Shown here piece by piece: positions 54,901 to 63,721 of a stretch of 64,000 nt of DNA. Below the pieces are notes generated by a model, which was not told the DNA's origin, ran no database searches, and saw only the letters and a program-made list of their open reading frames with translations. Each line of letters opens with the position of its first letter. Position 1 is the first letter of the stretch. This DNA is from Chitinophaga filiformis (GTDB lineage Bacteria > Bacteroidota > Bacteroidia > Chitinophagales > Chitinophagaceae), in contig NZ_FNBN01000002.1 in NCBI RefSeq assembly GCF_900102545.1, positions 470,264 through 534,263 of the forward strand. The letters run 5' to 3'. The position numbers were made by a program, and so were the translations under genes.

Positions 54901-56256
54901 ATGTTTGATAATAATACTTTTAAAAACAGCCGGTCCCTTTCAAAAGGGTGGCTGTTTTTTCTAAGCATTGCATTTGTTCTCTTTGCAGGACTTCCAGGTA
55001 CGGCTATTGCACATCCATCGCCTAACAGTCTTATTTTCTTAGACCTTAGTCCTAAAAAGGTAATGATGGAAGTGCAAATTCCACTCACGGAACTGGAACT
55101 GTCATTCAAGCCCGGTATTGCTAAAACTCCGGAGACTTTTCTGGCCAGCGAAGGAACGCAGTTGAAGGAATACCTGTTGGCACACATCCACGCATATGCC
55201 ATAAAGGATCATCCCTGGCTGATTACTATCACCAACCTGAAAATGGATCAGGGTAAATATCCTGATAGCAATGTGCCGTATTGGGAAGTGAATGTCTCGG
55301 TAATGTTAACACCGCAGGACAATACCGACAGCCGCAATTTCTATCTGGATTATGATGCCGTTATACACCAGGTAATGAATCATGCTGCTTTAGTATCTAT
55401 CCGGAGTGACTGGGAAAACGGCAACGTTGAGACGGGATCAGGCGAAGTACAGGCTATCGGCTGGAATTTAGAGAATAATACCATTCCTCCTTTACATGTA
55501 AATCCCAATAAGGGAAGTTGGTGGACAGGCTTCATCAGCATGGTTACGCTGGGCGTACGCCACATTGCGGAAGGCACTGATCATTTGATGTTCTTACTTG
55601 TTCTATTGTTACCGGCAACGCTGTTAGTGAAAGACAAGGAGTGGAATAGATTTGGTGGTACGCGTTACAGCATCCTTCGTTTACTGAAAATTGTCACTGC
55701 GTTCACAATCGGGCATTCGCTGACTTTATTATCAGGCGCCTTCGGCTGGGTAAGATTACCTTCACAGCCTGTAGAGATCCTGATTGCATTTTCCATACTT
55801 GTCTCTGCGGTTCATGCCTTACGTCCGCTGTTCCCAGGCAAAGAAATGTTTGTAGCTGCTGGTTTCGGACTTATTCATGGATTGGCGTTTGCCTCTACCC
55901 TATCCAACCTGCACTTAGATACCGTTCCAATGGTACTCAGTATTCTTGGTTTTAATATTGGTATCGAGTTGATGCAGTTATTTGTAATTGGTATCAGTGT
56001 TCCCTGGTTAATCATCCTGAGCAGGAAAGCGATGTACAGGTATGTTCGTATCACTGGTGCTGTATTTGCAGCAATAGCGGCTATCGCCTGGATGTTACAA
56101 CGGTATCTGCAACGCTCCAATCCTTTCTCAACAATAGTAGATCAGATAGCTGGACAGGGTAAATGGATCATAGCTGGGATAGCATTGCTGGCAATTATGG
56201 CATCTGTTTGGCCTAAACAGAAGCAGACCAGGGTCCCTGCAATAGAAACAGTGTAA
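54901..56256 (+). CDS. HupE/UreJ-like membrane protein
   Basis: A 451-residue protein: signal peptide or first helix (about 14-37, ending TAIAH), a periplasmic domain at about 38-215, and then about seven membrane helices. The membrane part holds the HupE/UreJ-type signature GVRHIAEGTDHLMFLLVLLL, with further His in AFTIGHSLTLLSG and GLIHGLAFASTL, as in nickel or cobalt transport-related proteins. The long periplasmic front half is typical of the Bacteroidota branch. A terminator-like hairpin lies within the first 20 codons. The start at 54901 is 14 bases after the DUF3500 stop. Confidence 0.88.
   Translation: MFDNNTFKNSRSLSKGWLFFLSIAFVLFAGLPGTAIAHPSPNSLIFLDLSPKKVMMEVQIPLTELELSFKPGIAKTPETFLASEGTQLKEYLLAHIHAYAIKDHPWLITITNLKMDQGKYPDSNVPYWEVNVSVMLTPQDNTDSRNFYLDYDAVIHQVMNHAALVSIRSDWENGNVETGSGEVQAIGWNLENNTIPPLHVNPNKGSWWTGFISMVTLGVRHIAEGTDHLMFLLVLLLPATLLVKDKEWNRFGGTRYSILRLLKIVTAFTIGHSLTLLSGAFGWVRLPSQPVEILIAFSILVSAVHALRPLFPGKEMFVAAGFGLIHGLAFASTLSNLHLDTVPMVLSILGFNIGIELMQLFVIGISVPWLIILSRKAMYRYVRITGAVFAAIAAIAWMLQRYLQRSNPFSTIVDQIAGQGKWIIAGIALLAIMASVWPKQKQTRVPAIETV
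54922..54960 (+). terminator. terminator-like hairpin inside the HupE start region
   Basis: AAAAACAGCC (54922-54931) pairs perfectly with GGCTGTTTTT (54950-54959), with an inner CCCTT/AAGGG stem, and the 3' arm ends in a six-T run (54955-54960). It ends 74 bases after the DUF3500 stop but lies inside codons 8-20 of the next gene. It can act as a DUF3500 terminator and as an attenuator of the downstream gene. Confidence 0.7.
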
Positions 56257-56729
56257 TTCTCTTCCATTCACCGATCCCATAGTCAGGGAATCTGTCAGAT
56301 GGTAGCAGCCTGGAGTAGCCTTTCAGTTCTCTTATATAGCCAGCGTTGAACAGACTCCATGTTTCCAGTATGTAACTTGCATATGACTTGCATCATCTTT
56401 CTACTTAGCTTTGTAATATCATCATAACCGTTCCTGCCAATCCTTCCGGGTTAATTTCGCATCGTTTAGAAAAATCCGCGTTATCAGCGCATCCAGATAA
56501 ATACACATTTCCTTAGTAGACCAAGCCCCGGTGCTTGCGGTATCAGGGAAAGCTCTTTGACATATGGAATTAAAACTTCACCGATCATTGTTCTGATACA
56601 TACAGCAACTGTTCATTATTGAACGCTTATAGATCAGAAAAACAAAAGAAGATATTGAAATAAAGACACTTACGTACATGGCACAGCGTTTGGCATCGGA
56701 GTAACAGCTTTCATAATACACATTTAGAT
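56257..56729 (+). other. intergenic region
   Basis: About 470 bases between two plus-strand genes. ACTTGCAT occurs twice in close succession near 56377 and 56390. An isolated TAgcTTTG lies at 56406-56413, too far (over 300 bases) from the next start to be its obvious promoter; it could belong to a long leader or a small RNA. No coding pattern or strong hairpin seen. Confidence 0.4.
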
Positions 56730-57929
56730 ATGAGAAAAGTTTTCATTCACCTGCTGGCACTGGCATGCTGTATCACACAGGTAAAGGCACAGTCGGCATA
56801 TGATTCCGTTAATGTCTCCATAAAAAAATTTATGGCAGAAATGAATATCCCCGGCTTTGCTACCTGCATCGTAAAAGACGGGAAGATACTATGGTCCAAT
56901 GCTTATGGGCAGGCCGATATCGCCAATAAAAAAGCCATGAGCATAGATGGCATCATGAACATTGGCTCGGTATCCAAAACATTTACAACAACTGCGGCAA
57001 TGCAACTCTGGGAGAAGGGATTGATTGATCTGAATGCAGATATCAGCAGCTATCTGGGCCTTACGATCAGGAATCCGAAGTACCCGGACAAACCCATCAC
57101 CGTTTTCCAGATACTAACACATACGTCTTCTATTATTGACGGTAAGGCCTATGGAGAAAGCTATGCCTGTGGCGATCCTACCCAATCGCTGAACGACTGG
57201 ATACGCAGTACGCTCACCCCCGATGGCACGCTGTATAATAACGGAGATAGTTTCGCTAACTGGTCACCAGGCGATAAACGCAAATATTCAAATATGGCAT
57301 TCGGCCTACTTGGATTGATTGTCGAAAAGGTAGCTAAACAGCCCTTCAACCTGTATTGCAAGGAGCATATCTTTCAGCCGCTGGGGATGAACAAAACCGG
57401 GTGGATGTTAAGCGAGGTTGATACAGGCAATTATATCAGGCCTTATGCCTACATTACGGAAGAAAGCAGAAAGGAATATCTGAACTATGCAAGATTGTTC
57501 CCCAACGAGTCTGAGTTTAAAGTCGGCACCTACATTCCGGCGTGTTTATATAGTTTCCCCAATTATCCGGACGGATTAGTCAGAACCAGTGTGCAGGATT
57601 TATCTCTCTTTCTGACCGCGCTCCTGAATGGTGGTGAACTTAACGGCAAACGAATACTCCAGCAGGCAACCATCGACAAAATGTTTACCCCGCAACTGGA
57701 AGCATACACTGCGCAGGGCTTGACCTGGCGTACTTCCGAATTCGAAGGCAAACATAGTAAGGCAAAATTATGGGGGCATTCCGGCCTTGATCCCGGTATT
57801 CAAACCTTTCTATTTTTCAATCGTGAAAATAAAACGGGGGTGATCACTTTTCAAAATTCTCCTTCCGATGGAACGCCGAAAATTGTTGGGGAACTATATG
57901 AAGCGGCGACTTCATCAAAAGGGAATTAA
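56730..57929 (+). CDS. exported serine hydrolase, beta-lactamase/PBP4 type
   Basis: A 399-residue exported enzyme. Signal peptide about 1-21 (MRKVFIHLLALACCITQVKA). Catalytic motifs are all present: GSVSKTF for SxxK, KYSNMAFG for YxN, and WGHSG for the third HxG motif. Family segments such as LFQPLGMNKTGWML-type text and LTHTSSIIDG are clear. Likely a D-aminopeptidase, esterase or PBP-like carboxypeptidase. The next gene begins after 151 bases, so co-transcription is uncertain. Confidence 0.92.
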   Translation: MRKVFIHLLALACCITQVKAQSAYDSVNVSIKKFMAEMNIPGFATCIVKDGKILWSNAYGQADIANKKAMSIDGIMNIGSVSKTFTTTAAMQLWEKGLIDLNADISSYLGLTIRNPKYPDKPITVFQILTHTSSIIDGKAYGESYACGDPTQSLNDWIRSTLTPDGTLYNNGDSFANWSPGDKRKYSNMAFGLLGLIVEKVAKQPFNLYCKEHIFQPLGMNKTGWMLSEVDTGNYIRPYAYITEESRKEYLNYARLFPNESEFKVGTYIPACLYSFPNYPDGLVRTSVQDLSLFLTALLNGGELNGKRILQQATIDKMFTPQLEAYTAQGLTWRTSEFEGKHSKAKLWGHSGLDPGIQTFLFFNRENKTGVITFQNSPSDGTPKIVGELYEAATSSKGN

Positions 57930-58080
57930 TGGTATCTGCCTATAAGGTTTAGGAGGATGTAAAGGAGCATAGAAGCCGAAAAATACAAACTAGTTGGTAT
58001 TTCCCGTTTGCAAGGACTGGGTTAAATTTAACTGGGAAAATACTTATGCCCTTTATATCCTTTTATTAAAAACAACCATT

Positions 58081-60168
58081 ATGGCAGATGCCCCAAAACC
58101 AAAGCTGGCGCCTATCAAAGGCCGGGTGTTAAACGCACGCCCCGATACAATTGATTTCCGGGATAAAATGTACAGTGCTACCTTGTTTGAGGTACCGGAA
58201 TCAATCCCTCTTGAGCAATATAGGCGCAGGGAGATTCCCATCCTTGACCAGGGACAGGAAGGCGCCTGTACCGGCTTCGGACTGGCCACAGTGATTCATT
58301 ATCTGCTGACGGTAAGACGAAATAGTCCAATTATGGCACAGGCGCAGGTAAGTCCGAGGATGCTATATGAGATGGCGAAGAAATATGACGAATGGGAAGG
58401 AGAAGACTATGTTGGATCAAGTGCACGTGGCGCCATTAAAGGATGGCATAAACACGGCGTTTGCCTCCTGGATAAATGGAGATATGATCCCAATTGCCCT
58501 GATAAAGAACTGACAGCAGAAAGAGCTGAGAATGCCGCAGAATTGCCTTTAGGAGCATACCTGAGAGTGAACCATAAAGACTTCACTGCCATGCATGCGG
58601 CTATGGCGGAAGTTGGCATCCTTTACGCAACGGCAACTGTACATGACGGATGGTACAACGTACAAACTGATGGCACCATTCCCTACGACAGGAATCCAAT
58701 ACTTGGCGGGCATGCCTTTGCCGTGGTAGGCTACGACAGGCATGGCTTCTGGATACAGAACTCATGGGGAAACGATTGGGGTAAAGAAGGATTTGCCCGC
58801 ATCTCATATGATGACTGGGCAGTAAATGCCACAGATGTATGGGTGACGAGATTAGGTGCGCCTGTCATGTTCAGAAATCCCAGTACAACAACAGGAAGTA
58901 TAACGCTGGCAGCTTCCGTAAATGACCAGCTGTCTTATAAAGAGCTACGGCCGCATGTAATCAGCCTTGATAATAACGGTAAGCTAAAGGAAACCGGCAC
59001 TTATGGAAATAAGGAGAATGATGTAAAGAGGATTTTTACAGAATATATCCCTGAAATAACTAAGGACTGGAACAAAAAGCGGATACTTTTCTATGCACAT
59101 GGTGGCCTGGTTTCCGAAGGATCCATCCTGGAACGCCTTACTGACTACCGAGAGACCTTGCTGGAAAAAGAGATCTTCCCGATCTTCTTTATATGGCATT
59201 CCGATATCAGCTCTACCATCAAAGGTCTGTTGCAGGATGCCATCAGGAAGAGACAGCCGGATGAAAAAATGGGAGGCGCACTTGATTTCCTGCTGGACCG
59301 GCTCGACTATTCCCTTGAACCATTACTGCGAGGCCCCGGAAAGCTGATGTGGGATGAAATGAAACAGAATGCCAAAATGGCTTCGGATGTTGACAAAGGA
59401 GCCTATTTTACTATTCAATGTCTAAAGGAATTCCTGGATACTAATGACGCAGAAATCCATCTCGTGGGCCATAGTGCCGGCGGTATATTTTTTGCACCAT
59501 TCATTCCTCGCCTATTGGAACGTGGAATCGAGATACAATCATGTACCCTCTGGGCGCCCGCCTGCACAATGAGCGACTTTACGACGTTCTATGAACCGGC
59601 TATTGAGTCCGGGAAAATAGAAGATTTCACGCTGTTCACACTTACAGACCGTGCAGAGCAAAAAGACAATTGTGCGCTGCTTTATAACAAGTCACTATTG
59701 TACCTCGTCTCAAATTCATTTGAAACAATCTTTGGAGGAACTCCTTTGCTTGGCATGGAGAAGTTCATTCGTGATAACGACGACATACAGGCATTGATAG
59801 ATAGAAAACAGATTAAGTGGATTACATCTCCTAATAATCTGCCTGTTCCGGACTTCTGTGAGGCACGTCATCACGGTGATTTTGACAATGACAGTGCCTG
59901 TTTCAATTCTACTGTACAGCGTATTCTTGGTATTACAATCCCTGTTGTTCATGTGGAAGAAGTTGCAAGAGTGGCAAGGGCCGCTACAGTGTTACCACCT
60001 AAGCAAATCAGCAAAGCTGCCCTGGCGTCGGATAAATTGTCTGACGGAGATAGCATACCAAAGAATGCCAGTACCCTGGTGCTCATCACCGAGCAGGATT
60101 TAAAAATGATCAATAAAGAAGAACTGGCGCACAGAAGGAATATTATCAATTCGGAATTCAAATTATAA
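58081..60168 (+). CDS. papain-like cysteine peptidase fused to an alpha/beta hydrolase
   Basis: A 695-residue protein with no signal peptide. Residues about 20-260 form a C1 papain-like peptidase: oxyanion Gln57 and nucleophile Cys63 in LDQGQEGACTGFG, His211 in LGGHAFAVVGYD, and Asn227 in WIQNSWGNDWGKEGF. From about 320 to 600 there is an alpha/beta hydrolase: ILFYAHGGLVSEGS resembles the oxyanion strand, and HLVGHSAGG supplies Ser465 as nucleophile elbow. About 70 more C-terminal residues follow. The start at 58081 replaces an upstream TTG at 57994. Substrates and the reason for the fusion are unknown. Confidence 0.85.
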   Translation: MADAPKPKLAPIKGRVLNARPDTIDFRDKMYSATLFEVPESIPLEQYRRREIPILDQGQEGACTGFGLATVIHYLLTVRRNSPIMAQAQVSPRMLYEMAKKYDEWEGEDYVGSSARGAIKGWHKHGVCLLDKWRYDPNCPDKELTAERAENAAELPLGAYLRVNHKDFTAMHAAMAEVGILYATATVHDGWYNVQTDGTIPYDRNPILGGHAFAVVGYDRHGFWIQNSWGNDWGKEGFARISYDDWAVNATDVWVTRLGAPVMFRNPSTTTGSITLAASVNDQLSYKELRPHVISLDNNGKLKETGTYGNKENDVKRIFTEYIPEITKDWNKKRILFYAHGGLVSEGSILERLTDYRETLLEKEIFPIFFIWHSDISSTIKGLLQDAIRKRQPDEKMGGALDFLLDRLDYSLEPLLRGPGKLMWDEMKQNAKMASDVDKGAYFTIQCLKEFLDTNDAEIHLVGHSAGGIFFAPFIPRLLERGIEIQSCTLWAPACTMSDFTTFYEPAIESGKIEDFTLFTLTDRAEQKDNCALLYNKSLLYLVSNSFETIFGGTPLLGMEKFIRDNDDIQALIDRKQIKWITSPNNLPVPDFCEARHHGDFDNDSACFNSTVQRILGITIPVVHVEEVARVARAATVLPPKQISKAALASDKLSDGDSIPKNASTLVLITEQDLKMINKEELAHRRNIINSEFKL

Positions 60169-60185
60169 AAGCATGTTTGTATTGT

Positions 60186-60216
60186 GCCGTTGTGGGTCAG
60201 CAATTCCCGCAACGGC
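60186..60216 (+). terminator. hairpin after the fusion gene
   Basis: An 11-bp stem (60186-60196 / 60206-60216, one wobble) with a 9-base loop, 17 bases after the stop. There is no T-run, so it may be a processing or weak termination signal. Confidence 0.5.
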
Positions 60217-60586
60217 GCAGTACAGATAATACCGGCAAATCCGGGAAGCATACCCTATACCCTATAAATTCCCTTATTACCTCTTCCAACTCATTAAGCA
60301 ACCTATACCGCCCTCCCCATATTGAAACCATAACAATTACCCTTCATAGCGGCTCAGACAAATGCCACGCAACTTTTTCGGGCTCTAAACCTGCCCCTGA
60401 GGCAACGGCCGTTATAAAAAAGTTAAGGCCCTTGCAAAAGTAACCTGCTATTATTTTCTTTGTAGTTCGTTTACTGCCAAATGGGAATCATGCACGGCCT
60501 ATGCGCTATTGCATATCTCCTCGTGCGGTAAAGACGGAGCTACTACTTTTAATCATATCATTCCGCAGCAACTATTCAATCGCATT
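60217..60586 (+). other. intergenic region
   Basis: About 370 bases before the NmrA-like gene. Short open frames exist on both strands, but none has convincing protein character or a good start. TTtcTTTG near 60455-60462 is a weak promoter-box match, over 120 bases from the next start. No stronger feature seen. Confidence 0.35.
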
Positions 60587-61366
60587 ATGAAACAAACCAT
60601 TCTTGTAACCGGAGGCACAGGCACACTTGGAAAACAGGTTGTGAAACAACTAATTAAGCAAGGCAATACACCTATTGTTTTAACATCGAAGGAGAATGCT
60701 ACTGTGGAAGAGGGAGCTACAGCAGTTGTCGGGAATCTGACACTGGGTACAGGTTTAAATGAAGCAACAGCCATTGCCGACGTCATTATTCATTGCGCAA
60801 GCAATCCCCGTAATTCAGCCGAAGTGGATATACAGGGTACCGCAAATTTGCTTAGCGCAATACCGACAGACAGATCACCTCATATCATTTATATATCGAT
60901 TTGCGGGGTAGACAAAAGCACCTACGCATATTATCAGAATAAACTAGCTACCGAAAAACTAATAGCAGCATCCAGTTTTCCGCATACGATCATCCGGATA
61001 ACGCAATTTCATGACTTCATCCTTCACCGTATTTTGCTACCGGGACTGAATGAACAGGAGTCATTTATCGAACTGCCAGATAAAATGTCCTTTCAGCCGA
61101 TAGATATTCAGGATGCAGCAGCATATATTGTGAACAGTATCCGGGAAGTACCTCAAGGGGCCTGTTTAACGATTGGCGGTCCGGAGGTTTTCACTGTCCG
61201 GGAGCTGGCCACAACTTATCTTGCATATACAGGAAAAGAATACGCCATCAGAGATTTATCTGCTCAAAGCGATTTCCATAATATTTTCAGGTCCGGCATC
61301 AACCTGACACCGGAAAATAAGACAGGAACAATAACATGGCCAATATTTCTGCAAAATACTTTATGA
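60587..61366 (+). CDS. NmrA-like/NAD(P)H-binding protein
   Basis: A 259-residue Rossmann-fold protein, atypical SDR group. The cofactor loop is VTGGTGTLGKQVVKQL, then VIIHCASNPRN and IYISICGVDKSTYAYYQNKLATEKL, in which a Tyr-x3-Lys-like pair (YYQNK) is visible. Shorter than the NmrA-like protein at 12091 and not closely similar to it. The ATG at 60587 is preferred over an in-frame start at 60509. It is followed by an aldo/keto reductase on the same strand after 169 bases. Confidence 0.88.
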   Translation: MKQTILVTGGTGTLGKQVVKQLIKQGNTPIVLTSKENATVEEGATAVVGNLTLGTGLNEATAIADVIIHCASNPRNSAEVDIQGTANLLSAIPTDRSPHIIYISICGVDKSTYAYYQNKLATEKLIAASSFPHTIIRITQFHDFILHRILLPGLNEQESFIELPDKMSFQPIDIQDAAAYIVNSIREVPQGACLTIGGPEVFTVRELATTYLAYTGKEYAIRDLSAQSDFHNIFRSGINLTPENKTGTITWPIFLQNTL

Positions 61367-61506
61367 AATATAATACCGCGCATTGCCACATGTTGACCTT
61401 GCCGCCAGCATTGCTTCCGGCAAGCAGGAAACCGTGAAGGTGGTCCTGCACCCGATTTAGCTACAACTTCCCGCGATTCTACTACTAATATAACTGGCCA
61501 TTCATC

Positions 61507-61514
61507 GAATTTTG
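61507..61514 (+). promoter_or_regulatory. putative -7 box of the aldo/keto reductase gene
   Basis: GAatTTTG, one mismatch from TAnnTTTG, 21 bases before ATG 61536. It overlaps the alternative TTG start at 61512 and thereby argues against it. Confidence 0.4.
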
Positions 61515-61535
61515 ACTTGCAAAATCAAACATACT

Positions 61536-62540
61536 ATGATAAAGCAAGTAAAATTAGGTAGCCAGGGACTTACTGTACCGACAATTGGACTAGGTTGTAT
61601 GGGCATGACCTCCTTAGGTCAGAACGATATCTACGGAAAGGCTGACGAGAAAGAGGCCATTGCCACGATTCACCGCTCATTCGAGCTGGGAGGCAATTTT
61701 CTGGACACAGCAGACCTTTACGGTCCATTAAAGAATGAGCGATTGATTGCCAAAGCTATCCAGGGGAACAGAGACAAATATATCATTGCCTCTAAATTTG
61801 GATTTGAGATAGATGATCAGGAACAATGGATCGGTACAATAAATGGCAGCAAAGATTACGTGAAGAAAGCAATTGAGCGTTCATTGAAAAACCTCAATAC
61901 CGACTATATCGATCTCTATTACCTGCACCGTCTGGATACTAACACGCCCGTTGAAGAAACCGTAGGTGCAATGGCCGACCTCGTTAAAGAAGGAAAAGTA
62001 CGATATATCGGACTTTCAGAGGTTGGTTCCAATACTATCCGGAAAGCGCATGCAATTCATCCGATAACAGCTGTACAGACCGAATATTCGCTGTTCGAGA
62101 GAGAAGTGGAGCGACTGGGAATACTGAATACATTAAACGAACTGGGCATTGGCTTTGTAGCTTATTCACCCCTTGGACGAGGCTTTATATCAGGCGACTT
62201 TAAAAAACCGGAAGATATACCGGAAACCGACTTCAGACGTCTCCTGCCGCGCTTCCAGGGAGAACAATTCTATAAAAATATCGAGCTGCTGGAAAAAATT
62301 AAAGAGGTCGCTGAAGCAAAACAGATTACCGCATCGCAGCTTACCATTGCCTGGGTAATTGCCAAAGGCCATGTACCAATCCCCGGCACAAAACGGGTAA
62401 AATACATTGAACAGAATATTGCGGCTACGAATGTCACGCTGACTGCCGAAGATATCAGCCTGCTGGAAAGCATCATCCCAATTGATGCCCAAACAGGTGC
62501 CAGGATGCATGAACAGGGAATGACACAGGTAAACCTTTAA
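61536..62540 (+). CDS. aldo/keto reductase
   Basis: A 334-residue NADPH-dependent carbonyl reductase with the (beta/alpha)8 barrel. The catalytic tetrad is visible: Asp and Tyr in GNFLDTADLYGPLKNE, Lys in IASKFGFEI, and His in YYLHRLD. AYSPLGRGFISG and the late PIPGTKRVKYIEQN are the usual NADP-binding pieces. The family includes reductases of methylglyoxal and reactive aldehydes. It is ended by a very strong terminator and flanked by an AraC regulator downstream that may control it. Confidence 0.96.
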   Translation: MIKQVKLGSQGLTVPTIGLGCMGMTSLGQNDIYGKADEKEAIATIHRSFELGGNFLDTADLYGPLKNERLIAKAIQGNRDKYIIASKFGFEIDDQEQWIGTINGSKDYVKKAIERSLKNLNTDYIDLYYLHRLDTNTPVEETVGAMADLVKEGKVRYIGLSEVGSNTIRKAHAIHPITAVQTEYSLFEREVERLGILNTLNELGIGFVAYSPLGRGFISGDFKKPEDIPETDFRRLLPRFQGEQFYKNIELLEKIKEVAEAKQITASQLTIAWVIAKGHVPIPGTKRVKYIEQNIAATNVTLTAEDISLLESIIPIDAQTGARMHEQGMTQVNL

Positions 62541-62547
62541 AACTATT

Positions 62548-62584
62548 GGCGGGCAGTAACTATCTTTACTGCCCGCCATTTTTG
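62548..62584 (+). terminator. intrinsic terminator after the aldo/keto reductase
   Basis: GGCGGGCAGTAA (62548-62559) pairs perfectly with TTACTGCCCGCC (62566-62577), loop of 6, followed by ATTTTTG. It begins 7 bases after the stop. The T-run end also reads CAttTTTG, a -7-like box 12 bases before the AraC start at 62597. Confidence 0.92.
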
Positions 62585-62596
62585 TAATTTTACGTA

Positions 62597-63508
62597 ATGA
62601 AGCATACGCCATATCATATCAAGTCGATTTCAGCATATCACTCCCTTTACAACCTGGCTAAACCAGTACATCCCCTGGTAAGCGTGGTCAATTATGCCGA
62701 TTTTAAAGCACCGGATGGCGGAGTGCCGGAAAGTGTCATGTACGACATCTACTCCATTAATCTGAAAAAGAACTTCGATGGCAAAGTAAAATATGGCCAG
62801 CAATACTATGACTTCGACGAAGGCGTGATGACATTTTATGCGCCTAAGCAAGTACTGCACATAGAGAACATCGGTACAAAGATACCAGATGGCTATTCTC
62901 TTATTATTCATCCTGATTTCCTCCAGGGTAACAGCCTGGGAACAAAGATTTATGAATATGGCTTTTTTAGCTATGCTACAAATGAAGCCCTGCATTTATC
63001 AGAACGTGAAGAAGAAATCGTAGAAGGCATCTATGAAAATCTATGTCATGAAATTAACTCACTAACAGACATACACACGCAGGATGTAGTGCTGTCACAC
63101 ATAGAATTACTACTCAGCTACAGCAATCGCTTCTACAACCGTCAGTTCATAACGCGGAAAACTGCAAACAACACTTTATTAGTCCAATTGGAAACCCTGT
63201 TAAACGACTACTTTGAAAGCGGAGAGATAGTGAAATCAGGACTCCCTAATGTTCAATACCTCGCCCGGCAACTCAATGTCAGTGCCAGCTACCTGGGCGA
63301 TATGCTCCGTTACCATACCGGCATGAATACCCAGCAACACATTCATAACAAAATAATTGACAAGGCAAAAGAACTGCTAAGTACAACCAATAAAAGCGTA
63401 GCCGAAATTGCCTATCAGATCGGCTTCGAACACCCACAGTCGTTCAATAAACTTTTCAAAAGCAAAACGAACCAATCTCCTTTACAGTACCGCCAGTCTT
63501 TCTCCTGA
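62597..63508 (+). CDS. AraC-family transcriptional regulator
   Basis: A 303-residue regulator with a C-terminal double helix-turn-helix at about 200-300 (VQYLARQLNVSASYLGDMLRYHTG and KSVAEIAYQIGFEHPQSFNKLFK, ending TNQSPLQYRQ). The N-terminal domain is AraC-like but not a recognisable sugar-binding cupin. It directly follows the aldo/keto reductase, and regulators of this branch often control adjacent aldo/keto reductase or SDR genes. No partner site was identified. Confidence 0.93.
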   Translation: MKHTPYHIKSISAYHSLYNLAKPVHPLVSVVNYADFKAPDGGVPESVMYDIYSINLKKNFDGKVKYGQQYYDFDEGVMTFYAPKQVLHIENIGTKIPDGYSLIIHPDFLQGNSLGTKIYEYGFFSYATNEALHLSEREEEIVEGIYENLCHEINSLTDIHTQDVVLSHIELLLSYSNRFYNRQFITRKTANNTLLVQLETLLNDYFESGEIVKSGLPNVQYLARQLNVSASYLGDMLRYHTGMNTQQHIHNKIIDKAKELLSTTNKSVAEIAYQIGFEHPQSFNKLFKSKTNQSPLQYRQSFS

Positions 63509-63721
63509 CAGATGGCCTCAAAATATCCCGCACGTACTCGGAAATATGTTTTAGATTTGGGGAGATTGTTTCTCAACCACGAAAGGATAACAATATATCA
63601 GGGAATGCTTCCGGGTCTGCAACCTTAAAATATACACGAAATTCCACTGAACTTACCTGTTAGACGTGGCAGTTTGAGCGATCTTTGTGTCAACACCAAG
63701 TAACAACGTAAACAGCAAAAA

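Noticed and set aside
60177..60443. 88-residue plus-strand frame in the gap before the NmrA-like gene
   Set aside because: Starts within the hairpin after the fusion gene; composition not protein-like; the opposite strand is equally open.
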